DNA of 60,131 bases from Bacteroidaceae bacterium. Lineage in GTDB: Bacteria; Bacteroidota; Bacteroidia; Bacteroidales; Bacteroidaceae. Numbering within the stretch: the first letter of the stretch is position 1; every line of letters begins with the position of its first letter. The stretch spans positions 1 to 60,131 of the forward strand of contig JAUUPT010000021.1 in assembly GCA_030843315.1 (NCBI GenBank), read 5' to 3'. Below, in pieces: positions 1 to 8,640 of this stretch. A program made the position numbers and the translations under genes. The notes below the pieces were generated by a model that was given only the letters and a program-made list of their open reading frames with translations, had not been told where the DNA came from and made no database searches.

Positions 1-1150
1 TACCATCGGTAAGCTGAGTCAGTTTATCGCTGTCGGCAAGGTTGATATTATAAATCTGTGTTTCACCATGCCATACGCCGATAAAATAGATGCTCTGAGA
101 ATCTTTGTTCCACAAGAATTCGTCTACGTTCGACTCGAATCTCCAGCTGACGAAACGCTTCTCACCGGTTTCGAGGTTCATGATGAACAGACGGTTCAGG
201 TCGGCTTCGTAACCGTCGCGCTCCATGCTTTGCCAAGCGATGTACTTGCCGTCGGGAGAATATTGCGGGTTGGTGTCGTAGCCTTTGTTCTCTTCGGTGA
301 TATTTTCGGTATTCTTGCTGGCAAGATCGTAGATGTAGATATCGGAGTTGGTGGAGATGGCATACGCCAGTCCGGTTTTCTTGCGGCAAGTATAGGCCAC
401 TTTGTCGGAAGACGGGCTCCATGCCAGTTGCTCGATGCCGCCCCACGGTTTCATCGGACTTTCGTAGGGTTCTCCTTGCAGAATGTCGGTGACGTTGTTG
501 ATGCCGTTACCGTCAAAGTCGGCTACAAAGGGGTGGGGAGCAGTGGTCACCCATTCGTCCCAATGCTTGTACATGAGGTCGGTGACGATGATACCGCTTG
601 CTTTGGGCAGGTCGGGATGCTTGTCGGCTGTGCTCTGTACTGTCTTTACCTGTGCAATGAAGAGTAGTTTTTTGCCATCGGGAGAGAAGGAGAAGCCTTC
701 GATGTCTCCGTCATATTCGGTCAACTGTTTACGTCCTGTGCCGTCGGCATTCATTTCCCACACCTGGCTACTGCCGCTTTCGTTGCAGAGGAAAGCCAGC
801 TTCTTGCCGTCCTTTATCCAGGTGGGTTGTCCTTCTTGCCAAGCATCACGGGTGATTTGTGCATTGCTGCTGCCGTCGGCATTCATTACGAATACTTCGC
901 TGTTGCTCTTGTTCTGCGGCACACTGTAGTAAGATACGGTGTAGGCAATCTGTTTCTCGTCGGGAGACACGGCCACACTACCGATACGCCCCATCGCCCA
1001 AAGGGCTTCGGGTGTCATACGTTTGCCTTCGATCTTGATGTCCGAGCGCTGGATAAGCGCGGCTGCATCCGGTTGTCCGGCATCTTTCGTTCCTCCGCAG
1101 GAGGCTAATGTCATAGCTGCTGACATAAACAATAGGTTTACTTGTTTCAT
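1..1150 (-). CDS. S9-family prolyl oligopeptidase lipoprotein, N-terminal part (cut by window edge)
   Basis: Reading leftward from ATG at 1150, the frame stays open to base 1, giving about 383 residues of a longer protein. It begins with a lipoprotein signal (hydrophobic segment, then L-A-S-C with Cys18), so the product should be anchored in a membrane facing the periplasm or surface. The rest looks like a beta-propeller: repeated S-P-D-G-K / S-P-D-E-K blades, N-A-D-G turns, and W-S-P-S-S-D-K. That is the non-catalytic N-terminal half of dipeptidyl-peptidase IV / acylaminoacyl-peptidase-like S9 enzymes. The alpha/beta-hydrolase domain with Ser-Asp-His lies outside the window, so activity cannot be checked. 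Family call is confident; substrate unknown. Confidence 0.85.
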   Translation of the reverse strand, partial: MKQVNLLFMSAAMTLASCGGTKDAGQPDAAALIQRSDIKIEGKRMTPEALWAMGRIGSVAVSPDEKQIAYTVSYYSVPQNKSNSEVFVMNADGSSNAQITRDAWQEGQPTWIKDGKKLAFLCNESGSSQVWEMNADGTGRKQLTEYDGDIEGFSFSPDGKKLLFIAQVKTVQSTADKHPDLPKASGIIVTDLMYKHWDEWVTTAPHPFVADFDGNGINNVTDILQGEPYESPMKPWGGIEQLAWSPSSDKVAYTCRKKTGLAYAISTNSDIYIYDLASKNTENITEENKGYDTNPQYSPDGKYIAWQSMERDGYEADLNRLFIMNLETGEKRFVSWRFESNVDEFLWNKDSQSIYFIGVWHGETQIYNINLADSDKLTQLTDG

Positions 1151-1194
1151 ATAATTAGTGTTTGATGAATATTCGTCGTATATTTATTATGTTG

Positions 1195-1202
1195 CGAAGA
1201 TA
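1195..1202 (-). promoter_or_regulatory. Candidate -7 element for the S9 peptidase gene
   Basis: On the minus strand this reads TATCTTCG, one base from the Bacteroides -7 consensus TAnnTTTG, about 45 bp upstream of the peptidase ATG and just downstream of the MATE stop. No convincing -33 TTTG was found, so this is a weak call. Confidence 0.4.
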
Positions 1203-1212
1203 CAGAAATATT

Positions 1213-2544
1213 TTAAATCTTCTTCTGACTCCATTTCCCTTTCTTCATATAGAAATAAGAGAGCGTTAAAATACCGATGGAATATACATGCTCCGAGGTC
1301 CATGCAAACGCAACATCGAGCTTCAGATAAGAGACGATGTACGTGATGTAACAGACGTAAACGGCAAGCGTTATCATTTCCAGCGCCAATGCCGTGCGCG
1401 TGTTTCCGGTTCCCGATACCGACTGGAAGTAAACATTGGCGGGGACCAGGAACAGATAGGCGGAGCACAGCACCCAAAGTGAAGGCACTGCCGCTTCCCT
1501 TAACGCAGGAATATCTGTATATACACTCAGAATCAAGTTGGGGAACAGTGCAAAGAAGATGGCAAACGGAAGCACGAACACGTATGCGATGCGTATATGC
1601 TGGCGTATAGTCCCCCGGACATAACGAATGTCTCCCGCTCCGATGAGGTTGCTAACCAACGAACCACAGGTAGAAGCAAAAGCCATCATCACCATGAACA
1701 GAATACCCGAAACATTGCGGATGATATTGGTAATGGCAAGCGAACGTTCTCCCAGGTGTTCTATATATAAGAATAAGAGGAACCAAGTAGACAGCGAGAA
1801 GAAGTTCTGCACCATCGTCCAGAACGAAACGTTCAACATTCGCTTCAATATCTCCCTGCGGACGCCCGGTATTTTGTCCAGCCCGTACTTATGGATGTCG
1901 ATGCGATATCGGGTATATAAAATAAAGAATACCAATGAAATCAGTTCGGACAGTGAAGAACCTATTGCCGCTCCGGCAATACCAAGGGCAGGCACTCCGA
2001 ACTTACCGAATATAAGGATATAGTTGAGCACGACATTACTCAATACCATCACAACTGAGTTCAGTGTCAGAGTCTTGGTCTGCGTAGTACCCAGGAAGAA
2101 TGCACGGAACATGACTGCCGCAAAGGTAAAGAAGAAGCCGAAGATACGCCAGTTCAGATAACTGATGGCGGCGTCATAAATATGATCGGAAGAGACAATG
2201 CGCCGCAATATCATCGGTGCGAAACAATAGCACAGCAGGAACATGACCGTGGCCAGCCCCAACTGGAAGTATATGCCCTGATAGAACAGGTTGCCGATTT
2301 CGCGGTATTGTTGCTCGCCATTGCGCCGTGCCATCAGTATCTGTGCACCGATGCTGAAGCCGAATGCCACCATAAAGATGACCACATAGAAGATGCCGGC
2401 AATAGCGGATGCTCCCAGTTCGACTTCGCCTACGCGTCCCAGAAAGGCGGTGTCTGTCATACCTATCAACTGCTCCATCAGAAGACTGATAAGGATAGGG
2501 TAGGAGATAATCCAGATTTGCTTGTAGGTGTATTTAGTTTGCAT
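1213..2544 (-). CDS. MATE family efflux transporter
   Basis: 443 residues, the usual length for a MATE (multidrug and toxin extrusion) protein, with about twelve hydrophobic segments throughout and no soluble domain. The N-terminal pattern of MATE proteins is visible: I-S-Y-P-I-L-I-S-L-L-M-E-Q-L-I-G-M-T-D-T-A-F-L-G-R-V-G. These proteins export cationic or organic compounds across the inner membrane using a Na+ or H+ gradient; the substrate cannot be told from sequence. It stands alone between the S9 peptidase and yidC, all leftward; a repeat array and the yidC terminator separate it from yidC, so it probably has its own promoter. Confidence 0.93.
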   Translation of the reverse strand: MQTKYTYKQIWIISYPILISLLMEQLIGMTDTAFLGRVGEVELGASAIAGIFYVVIFMVAFGFSIGAQILMARRNGEQQYREIGNLFYQGIYFQLGLATVMFLLCYCFAPMILRRIVSSDHIYDAAISYLNWRIFGFFFTFAAVMFRAFFLGTTQTKTLTLNSVVMVLSNVVLNYILIFGKFGVPALGIAGAAIGSSLSELISLVFFILYTRYRIDIHKYGLDKIPGVRREILKRMLNVSFWTMVQNFFSLSTWFLLFLYIEHLGERSLAITNIIRNVSGILFMVMMAFASTCGSLVSNLIGAGDIRYVRGTIRQHIRIAYVFVLPFAIFFALFPNLILSVYTDIPALREAAVPSLWVLCSAYLFLVPANVYFQSVSGTGNTRTALALEMITLAVYVCYITYIVSYLKLDVAFAWTSEHVYSIGILTLSYFYMKKGKWSQKKI

Positions 2545-2590
2545 AACAATGATTATTGTAATAAAAATGAATAAAATTCAGGTACCATAA

Positions 2591-2695
2591 AAACAGACCA
2601 TGCGTTTGGCTCAAACAGATGATGCGTTTGGCCTAAACAGATGATGTGTTTGACCCAAACAGACCATGCGTTTCGATGCAACAGATGATGCGTTT
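2591..2695. repeat. 22-bp-pitch palindromic array A (5 units)
   Basis: Five 17-bp units of the form AAACAGAYNATGYGTTT start at 2591, 2613, 2635, 2657 and 2679, exactly 22 bp apart, with 5-bp linkers (GGCTC, GGCCT, GACCC, CGATG). Each unit is an imperfect palindrome with AAAC and GTTT ends. The centre is either TGATG or its complement-like ACCATG, so units appear in both orientations. The array lies between the yidC terminator and the MATE start. The same architecture with other cores recurs in five more places in this window. Confidence 0.9.
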
Positions 2696-2711
2696 TTACC
2701 CCTTCAGATAA

Positions 2712-2743
2712 GAAAGCCGGGCAACGTACATTGTCCGGCTTTC
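2712..2743 (-). terminator. Terminator downstream of yidC
   Basis: Perfect 9-bp arms GAAAGCCGG / CCGGCTTTC around a 14-base loop, followed on the minus strand by a short T-rich stretch. It lies 28 bp after the yidC stop in the direction of transcription. Confidence 0.7.
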
Positions 2744-2770
2744 AGTAAAAGAGTATCTTGAATGGAAGTG

Positions 2771-4624
2771 TTACTTCCTATTCTGTTTTTCTTTCGCCAT
2801 CTGCTCCTGTTGCTTTTGCATAGCTTCCAAGCGAGCAGCGAAACCGGTTTTCTTCGCCTTCTTCGGGTCCTTCTTGTTGGCCTCCATTTGGGCAAGAAGT
2901 CTCTCTTCATTAGTACTGCGGCGCATGATGAGCGTTGTTACCACACTGATTAAAGTAGAGAGGAAGTAGTAATAGTTCAATCCCGAAGGATAGTCGTTCA
3001 AGATGAACAGGAACATCACAGGCATCAGATACGACATCCACTTCATGGCTGCCATCTGAGGATTGGCGCCGGTGTCTTGCTGTTGCATCATGTACTTCGT
3101 GTTCAGCAGGTTGGTGGCAGTCATCAGCAAGCAGAACAAGCTGAGGTGGTTGCCCAGGAACGGGATGTGGAACGGGAAGTTGATGAACGCATCGTATGTG
3201 GAGAGGTCATCCGCCCACAAGAAACTCTGCTGACGGAGCTCGATAGCACTCGGCACAAACATAAACAACGCCATCAGGATAGGAAATTGCAATAGCATCG
3301 GCAAGCATCCGCCCATCGGACTGACGCCGTACTGACTGTAAAGCCCCATCACTTCCTGCTGCTTCTTCATCGCATCTTCCTGCTTGGGATATTTCTTGCC
3401 GATTTCGTCAATCTTCGGCTTCAATACACGCATCTTGGCAGATGACATATATGTCTTCCACGTTGCGGGGAATACTACCGCCTTTACAATCAACGTCATG
3501 AACAACAATACGATACCCATGCTCAAGCCCCAACTGGACAGCCAGTCGAAGATGTTGATGGTAAGCCACTTGTTAATCCAGCGGATGAGTGGCCAGCCCA
3601 GATAAACCAAACGGTTCAACTCCCATTTCTCGGTGCGTCCCTTGTCAAGTGCAGTCAGCGTCTTGTAATGGTTGGGACCGAAGTAGAAGAACATCTGTGT
3701 GGGTTCTTTGCCTGTCGGATCGAACTTTGTGCTCATTTCTGCTGAATAGTCCTTGATGTAACCACTGCCCTGAACCTCCATCTTAGAAGTCAACTTTGTC
3801 TTTTCAAAGTCAGCATCAGCGAGGAATACGGTGGAGAAGAACTGATTTTTGAAGGCAATCCAATCCAAGCGTTCCGGCACTTCCTTCTCGTCGTTCTTAT
3901 TGGCAGACAGATAGTCGGTTCCTTCTCCGGTCTTCTTATAGGTAAGCTCGGACAGACGGTTCTCGTACGTATAGCCTTTCTCTATCTGGCGGGCGCGTTG
4001 TGCCCATTCTATATCCACATAGTTGTTGGTAGCCGCCAACTTGCCTTCCATGTTCACTGCCTGAATGGTGAAATCTATCAGGTAAGTGCCGTTATGCATG
4101 GCATACGTAAAGTCGATGTAGCTGTCGCTGTCTGCCGACAAACGCATGGTGACGGTGCTGTCCGTACGGTTCACTGCGGTAAAGTAGAAGTCTTCCGTCT
4201 GAATGGTTTCCTGCTTATTATAGAACAGGAAATTCATGGAAGCATCGCTGCCGCTGAACAATGTGACGGGAGTCTTTTTGTCTTGTCCCATGTACTCCTT
4301 CAGCGTAGCCGAAGCAATACGTCCGCCTTTCGTATCTACCGTTATCTCTGCCAGGTTGTTCTGGATGGTCACTTGTGAGCTGGTTCCTTGACGGGCGTCG
4401 AAGAAGAGGGCGGTGGAGTCAACTGATACTTCTGCTCCTTTTTCGTTTGCCAGGGCGGCTTCTGATTTGGCTTTCAGTGCCTCTTCGCGTTGCTGTACCT
4501 GGGCAATGGAGTCATAGTAGTGTTGCTGTGCTTCCAATTGCTCCTGGCTGGGACGGCTCAGAAAGCTGAAACCCACTAACAAGATAGCTATTAAAACAAG
4601 ACCTGTGATGGTGTTTTTATCCAT
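2771..4624 (-). CDS. yidC: Membrane protein insertase YidC
   Basis: 617 residues, typical for Gram-negative YidC. It inserts inner-membrane proteins, alone or with SecYEG, including Fo subunits such as those encoded at 18.0-19.4 kb here. Order of parts: N-terminal transmembrane anchor (about 6-24), a large periplasmic beta-sandwich P1 domain (about 25-345), then the conserved Oxa1/YidC core of five membrane segments (about 355-580) with W-G-L-S-M-G-I and S-P-M-G-G-C-L-P-M-L-L-Q-F-P. The tail (about 580-617) is Lys- and Gln-rich and probably binds ribosomes. It lies 32 bp downstream of pyrG in the same direction, so co-transcription is likely. Confidence 0.97.
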   Translation of the reverse strand: MDKNTITGLVLIAILLVGFSFLSRPSQEQLEAQQHYYDSIAQVQQREEALKAKSEAALANEKGAEVSVDSTALFFDARQGTSSQVTIQNNLAEITVDTKGGRIASATLKEYMGQDKKTPVTLFSGSDASMNFLFYNKQETIQTEDFYFTAVNRTDSTVTMRLSADSDSYIDFTYAMHNGTYLIDFTIQAVNMEGKLAATNNYVDIEWAQRARQIEKGYTYENRLSELTYKKTGEGTDYLSANKNDEKEVPERLDWIAFKNQFFSTVFLADADFEKTKLTSKMEVQGSGYIKDYSAEMSTKFDPTGKEPTQMFFYFGPNHYKTLTALDKGRTEKWELNRLVYLGWPLIRWINKWLTINIFDWLSSWGLSMGIVLLFMTLIVKAVVFPATWKTYMSSAKMRVLKPKIDEIGKKYPKQEDAMKKQQEVMGLYSQYGVSPMGGCLPMLLQFPILMALFMFVPSAIELRQQSFLWADDLSTYDAFINFPFHIPFLGNHLSLFCLLMTATNLLNTKYMMQQQDTGANPQMAAMKWMSYLMPVMFLFILNDYPSGLNYYYFLSTLISVVTTLIMRRSTNEERLLAQMEANKKDPKKAKKTGFAARLEAMQKQQEQMAKEKQNRK

Positions 4625-4656
4625 TCTCTGTTAATTACAAATTACTAATTACAAAC
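4625..4656 (-). repeat. Stop-linked AATT-type repeat filling the pyrG-yidC spacer
   Basis: Read on the minus strand, the spacer holds GTAATTAGTAATTTG followed by TAATTA and then six bases to the yidC ATG. Nearly the same sequence fills the atpE-atpF (19408) and folK-kdsB (46782) spacers. It carries stop codons in more than one frame. Confidence 0.7.
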
Positions 4657-6276
4657 TTATTTATTATCGTTTTCGTTTTCGATGGCGGCTTTTACGAATG
4701 CTACGAACAGCGGATGCGGATCCAATACCGTACTGCTGTATTCTGGATGAAACTGTGTACCGATGAACCATTTCAGTTCGGGTATCTCAACTATTTCCAC
4801 CAAGTCCGATTCGGGGTTGATACCCACGCACTTCATGCCTGCTGCTTCATATTCGCTCTTATAGGCATTGTTGAATTCGTAGCGGTGACGGTGACGTTCC
4901 TGGATATGTTCTTTTCCATAGGCCTCGTATACTTTACTGCCTTTTTGCAATATACATTCGTAAGCGCCCAGACGCATCGTTCCACCCATATTGGTGATGG
5001 ACTTTTGTTCTTCCATAATGTCGATGACATTGTGCGGAGTCTTTTCGTCCATCTCGCGTGAATTGGCATCGGCATAGCCCAGTATGTTGCGGGCAAACTC
5101 GATAGCCATACATTGCATACCCAGGCAAATGCCGAAAGTAGGTATGTTGTGCGTGCGTGCATACTTGATGGCAACGAACTTGCCGGGAATGCCGCGTTCG
5201 CCGAAGCCCGGACCTATCAATATACCTGCCATGCCTTTCAATGCTTCTGCTACGTTTTCGTCTGTCAACTTTTCACTGTTCACGAAGTGCACCGATACCT
5301 TACGGTCATTGTAGGTTCCGGCTTGTGAAAGTGATTCGAGGATAGACTTATAAGCATCCTGCAAGTCATATTTACCTACCAGTGCTATGTGCAGCGGCTC
5401 TGTATCTTCTGCCTTATGGCGACGTTCGAGGAAAGCACGCCATGGGCCCAACCCCGGAGTATCGCCTACCGGGAGTCCCATTTTTTTCAGAATGGTAACA
5501 TCCAGCCCCTGTTCCTGCATCATGATGGGTACCTCGTAGATAGTGGGTGCATCGTTACTCTGCACAACAGCACTTTCGTCTACATTGCAGAAAAGAGCTA
5601 CCTTCTTACGCAAGTTGGTACTCAGTTTGCGTTCTGCACGGAGCACAAGGACATCGGGCTGTATACCGGCACTCTGCAACTCTTTCACGGAATGCTGGGT
5701 AGGTTTGGTTTTCAATTCACCGGCAGCAGCGAGATAGGGTACATAAGTAAGGTGTACGCACAAAGCATCTTTACCCAGTTCCCATTTCAATTGACGGATA
5801 CTTTCCAAGTACGGAAGAGACTCGATATCTCCGACTGTACCGCCAATCTCGGTAATAACAAAGTCAAATTTATATTTGTTTCCCAGCAGTTGTACATTAC
5901 GTTTTATCTCGTCTGTGATATGAGGAACGACCTGGATGGTCTTTCCCAAGTAATCACCCCGGCGCTCCTTGTCGATGACGCTTTTGTAGATACGTCCAGT
6001 CGTGATATTATTAGCCTTAGTCGTTTGAATACCCAAAAAGCGTTCGTAGTGTCCCAGGTCGAGGTCGGCTTCATGACCGTCTACCGTCACGTAGCACTCT
6101 CCGTGTTCGTAAGGATTCAGTGTGCCCGGATCAATGTTTATGTACGGGTCAAACTTCTGGATGGTTACATTGTAACCTCTTGCTTGTAGCAACTTACCGA
6201 TGGAGGATGAGATGATACCTTTACCTAATGAAGAGGCAACGCCACCGGTGACGAAAATATACTTTGTTTCTCCCAC
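4657..6276 (-). CDS. pyrG: CTP synthase
   Basis: 539 residues, full length. It makes CTP from UTP, ATP and glutamine. The N-terminal synthetase domain (about 1-270) starts Y-I-F-V-T-G-G-V-A-S-S-L-G-K-G, the diagnostic P-loop-like motif. The C-terminal class I glutamine amidotransferase domain (about 295-530) has the nucleophile in G-I-C-L-G-M (Cys384) and the His/Glu pair in F-H-P-E-Y. It is the first gene of a leftward pair with yidC. A weak -7-like TACATTGG lies at 6309-6316 on the minus strand. Confidence 0.98.
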   Translation of the reverse strand: MGETKYIFVTGGVASSLGKGIISSSIGKLLQARGYNVTIQKFDPYINIDPGTLNPYEHGECYVTVDGHEADLDLGHYERFLGIQTTKANNITTGRIYKSVIDKERRGDYLGKTIQVVPHITDEIKRNVQLLGNKYKFDFVITEIGGTVGDIESLPYLESIRQLKWELGKDALCVHLTYVPYLAAAGELKTKPTQHSVKELQSAGIQPDVLVLRAERKLSTNLRKKVALFCNVDESAVVQSNDAPTIYEVPIMMQEQGLDVTILKKMGLPVGDTPGLGPWRAFLERRHKAEDTEPLHIALVGKYDLQDAYKSILESLSQAGTYNDRKVSVHFVNSEKLTDENVAEALKGMAGILIGPGFGERGIPGKFVAIKYARTHNIPTFGICLGMQCMAIEFARNILGYADANSREMDEKTPHNVIDIMEEQKSITNMGGTMRLGAYECILQKGSKVYEAYGKEHIQERHRHRYEFNNAYKSEYEAAGMKCVGINPESDLVEIVEIPELKWFIGTQFHPEYSSTVLDPHPLFVAFVKAAIENENDNK

Positions 6277-6506
6277 AACTATATTGTTTTATTAATTGTT
6301 ATTCCTTGCCAATGTACCCGATGGTACACAACAGACTTAAAAAGCGCAAAATTATAAAAAAAAGAGGAAGTACGGAAAGTTTCGTTGAAACAATTATTAA
6401 AAAAATGATTTCGCTAAAGAAGTTGTCTTCTGTTTTTCATTTTGGTTTTCTATCTATTCATTTTAGTTTTCTAATTGTTTTTCTATGTAGTCTAAACATT
6501 TTAAGC

Positions 6507-6514
6507 TAAATTTG
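6507..6514 (+). promoter_or_regulatory. -7 element for the DUF3078 gene
   Basis: TAAATTTG matches the Bacteroides -7 consensus TAnnTTTG, 27 bp before the ATG at 6542. No clear -33 box is seen. The rest of the 265-bp divergent spacer from pyrG is AT-rich with no other feature recognised. Confidence 0.6.
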
Positions 6515-6541
6515 CCCTCAAAATCGTAGATTTTAGGAATT

Positions 6542-7981
6542 ATGAAGAATAGACACATCTCAATTTGGGTGATTGCCGCAATGATTTCTTCGTCGATGAT
6601 GGCGCAAGATGTGACGGACCCCGTCATAAAGAATGAAAAACAGAAAACAACCGCTAAGGCCGACACTTTATCGGGGATAATAAAAGAATATATGATCTTG
6701 AAACTGAAACCGGAAGGAAACAAGTATAGGTTGGATACAGTTTCAGTGTTGTATGAAAGATACTTTGGGGTTTTGGATTATCTGAATGATCCTACCACTC
6801 CGGAGCGTTATATAACTTATGATTCGAGATATTATCGCTTATTCCTTCCCCTTACCTATTATTATGCTCCTATGAAGCGCTTATCTAAGGTAGACTGGAA
6901 GTTTCAGAAGCCCGATACGGTTCCGGCGCTGACCTATGAAATGTTACCGTTCGATACGCTGGCATTTACCTCAAAGGAAAGTGCCAACAGACTTGTCGAT
7001 AAAACATTGCTGAGTACCTATGTTGATTATCCCAATCTGGTGGTAAGAACCGAAAGAGATATAATGAAACGCCGTGTATTCAAGGATAATATAGAGAAAG
7101 AGGCGTCTTCCAAGCCTTCCGTGGTGAAGTTGTTTGGAAAAGAAGATATGTTAGGAGTGAAAGAAGATGCGGAAGTTATCATCCACAAGCCCAACTGGTG
7201 GGTAACGGGTGGAAACGGTTCGTTGCAAATCACCCAGAACTATATTTCCGATAACTGGTATAAGGGAGGGGAGAGCACGAATACATTGCTTGCCAACCTT
7301 CAACTGTTTGCTAACTATAACGACCGCGAAAAGATACAGTGGGAGAACCTGCTGGATGCTAAATTCGGCTTCAACTCTGCGCCTTCCGATGAATTCCATG
7401 ATTACCTGGTGAATACTGACCAATTCCGGTTGTATAGTAAACTGGGTATTCAGGCTGCATCGAAATGGTACTATACCATTACTACCGAATTCAAGACACA
7501 GTTCTTCAATGGCTATAAAGCTAATAGTGAAGAATTGGTTGCCGCTTTCCTTGCACCGGCGGACTGGACAAGCAGTATCGGTATGGACTATAAGCTGAAA
7601 AAGAAGAAATTCAGTTTGTCTGTCTTTATAGCACCTGTGACGTATATGTTACGTTATGTGGGAAATAAGGATGTAAATGAAGTCAGCTTTGGTTTGGACG
7701 AAGGAAAGAGCGTAAGACATAACTTCGGTTCGCAGGTACAACCTACACTGTCATGGACTATTATTCCTACCATTGTATTGGATTCTCGCTTAGACTTCCA
7801 GACGAGTTATGAGTGGACCCGCATTGAGTGGGAAAATACCATTAACTTTGTACTGAACCGTTATCTTTCTACCAAGTTATACGTGCATGCGCGCTATGAT
7901 GATACAGCCAAACCGACAACAGGTGACAGTTACTTCCAGGTAAAAGAATTATTAAGCTTCGGTATCAATTACAAATGGTAA
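6542..7981 (+). CDS. DUF3078 family outer-membrane protein
   Basis: 479 residues with a signal peptide ending near M-M-A-Q (about residue 21). The first 220 residues contain no domain I recognise. From about 220 on, W-W-V-T-G-G-N-G-S-L-Q-I-T-Q-N-Y-I-S-D-N-W-Y-K-G-G begins the DUF3078 region, made of alternating aromatic and polar strands that end in an aromatic-rich C-terminus (F-G-I-N-Y-K-W), as expected for an outer-membrane barrel. The function of this Bacteroidetes family is not known. It is a single gene with its own promoter and terminator. Confidence 0.85.
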   Translation: MKNRHISIWVIAAMISSSMMAQDVTDPVIKNEKQKTTAKADTLSGIIKEYMILKLKPEGNKYRLDTVSVLYERYFGVLDYLNDPTTPERYITYDSRYYRLFLPLTYYYAPMKRLSKVDWKFQKPDTVPALTYEMLPFDTLAFTSKESANRLVDKTLLSTYVDYPNLVVRTERDIMKRRVFKDNIEKEASSKPSVVKLFGKEDMLGVKEDAEVIIHKPNWWVTGGNGSLQITQNYISDNWYKGGESTNTLLANLQLFANYNDREKIQWENLLDAKFGFNSAPSDEFHDYLVNTDQFRLYSKLGIQAASKWYYTITTEFKTQFFNGYKANSEELVAAFLAPADWTSSIGMDYKLKKKKFSLSVFIAPVTYMLRYVGNKDVNEVSFGLDEGKSVRHNFGSQVQPTLSWTIIPTIVLDSRLDFQTSYEWTRIEWENTINFVLNRYLSTKLYVHARYDDTAKPTTGDSYFQVKELLSFGINYKW

Positions 7982-8008
7982 CCATATAGGTTCTTAACGA
8001 CTGAAAAG

Positions 8009-8045
8009 GACGCCTCATTGGATGACAATGGGGCGCTTTTTATAT
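8009..8045 (+). terminator. Terminator after the DUF3078 gene
   Basis: Arms ACGCCTCATTG and CAATGGGGCGC pair (with G-U pairs) around GATGA, followed by TTTTTATATATTTT. It lies 28 bp after the stop. Confidence 0.8.
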
Positions 8046-8126
8046 ATTTTAATAGAAAAAATAAAGAAAAACCTACTAAAAAAGGGAAAAAGCATGTTCA
8101 CGTGCACATAAAATGTATTCGAAAGG

Positions 8127-8156
8127 TTTGCAGTTCATAAATAATGCGTAAATTTG
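8127..8156 (+). promoter_or_regulatory. Promoter of the rseC-rnf operon
   Basis: TTTG at 8127-8130, 18 bp, then TAAATTTG at 8149-8156, a good Bacteroides promoter. The expected start is near 8162, about 20 bp before the rseC ATG. No other promoter of this quality was seen in the 5.6-kb operon. Confidence 0.75.
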
Positions 8157-8184
8157 CCGCGATTTGTAATGCAGGCTTTGCAAA

Positions 8185-8607
8185 ATGGCGAATATTATAA
8201 GACACCAAGGTATTGTGGAAAACATAAATGGATCTCACTTGCAAGTGAGAGTTGTCCAGACTTCAGCATGCGCTTCATGTAGTGTAAAGGGGCATTGTAG
8301 CTCTGCTGATACCAAAGAAAAACTTATAGATATAACAGATGCTGATGCGGCTTCCTATCAGCCCGGTGACAGTGTATGGGTTATCGGAGAACTTTCGATG
8401 GGAGCGATGGCTGTTTTGTATGCTTTCATATTTCCTTTCCTCGTATTAATCGTATCCTTATTCTTATTTATGGTTATTTGGAATGACGAGTTGCGTTCTG
8501 CACTTTGCTCGTTGGCACTTCTTATACCTTATTATTATATACTGTGGCTCAACAAGTCGCGGTTGGGGAAGAAGTTCTCGTTTTCAATACAACCAATGAA
8601 CAGCTAA
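8185..8607 (+). CDS. rseC: RseC/MucC-like protein, first gene of the rnf operon
   Basis: 140 residues. A short N-terminal domain carries a Cys cluster (C-A-S-C-S-V-K-G-H-C, about residues 31-40), followed by two membrane segments (about 75-97 and 103-120) and a basic tail. This is the layout of RseC/RsxC-associated proteins, which in other bacteria are linked to the SoxR-reducing (Rsx/Rnf) complex. In Bacteroidales an RseC-like gene regularly heads the rnf operon. A role in Rnf assembly or redox sensing is inferred from position. The Cys cluster suggests metal or Fe-S binding, not proven. Confidence 0.85.
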   Translation: MANIIRHQGIVENINGSHLQVRVVQTSACASCSVKGHCSSADTKEKLIDITDADAASYQPGDSVWVIGELSMGAMAVLYAFIFPFLVLIVSLFLFMVIWNDELRSALCSLALLIPYYYILWLNKSRLGKKFSFSIQPMNS

Positions 8608-8640
8608 TAATAAAACAAATAATTAATAAACGACTAATTT

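Noticed and set aside
2591..2695. CRISPR array
   Set aside because: The units are 17 bp with 5-bp linkers; there are no unique 30-bp spacers and no cas genes. The same holds for the other 22-bp arrays.
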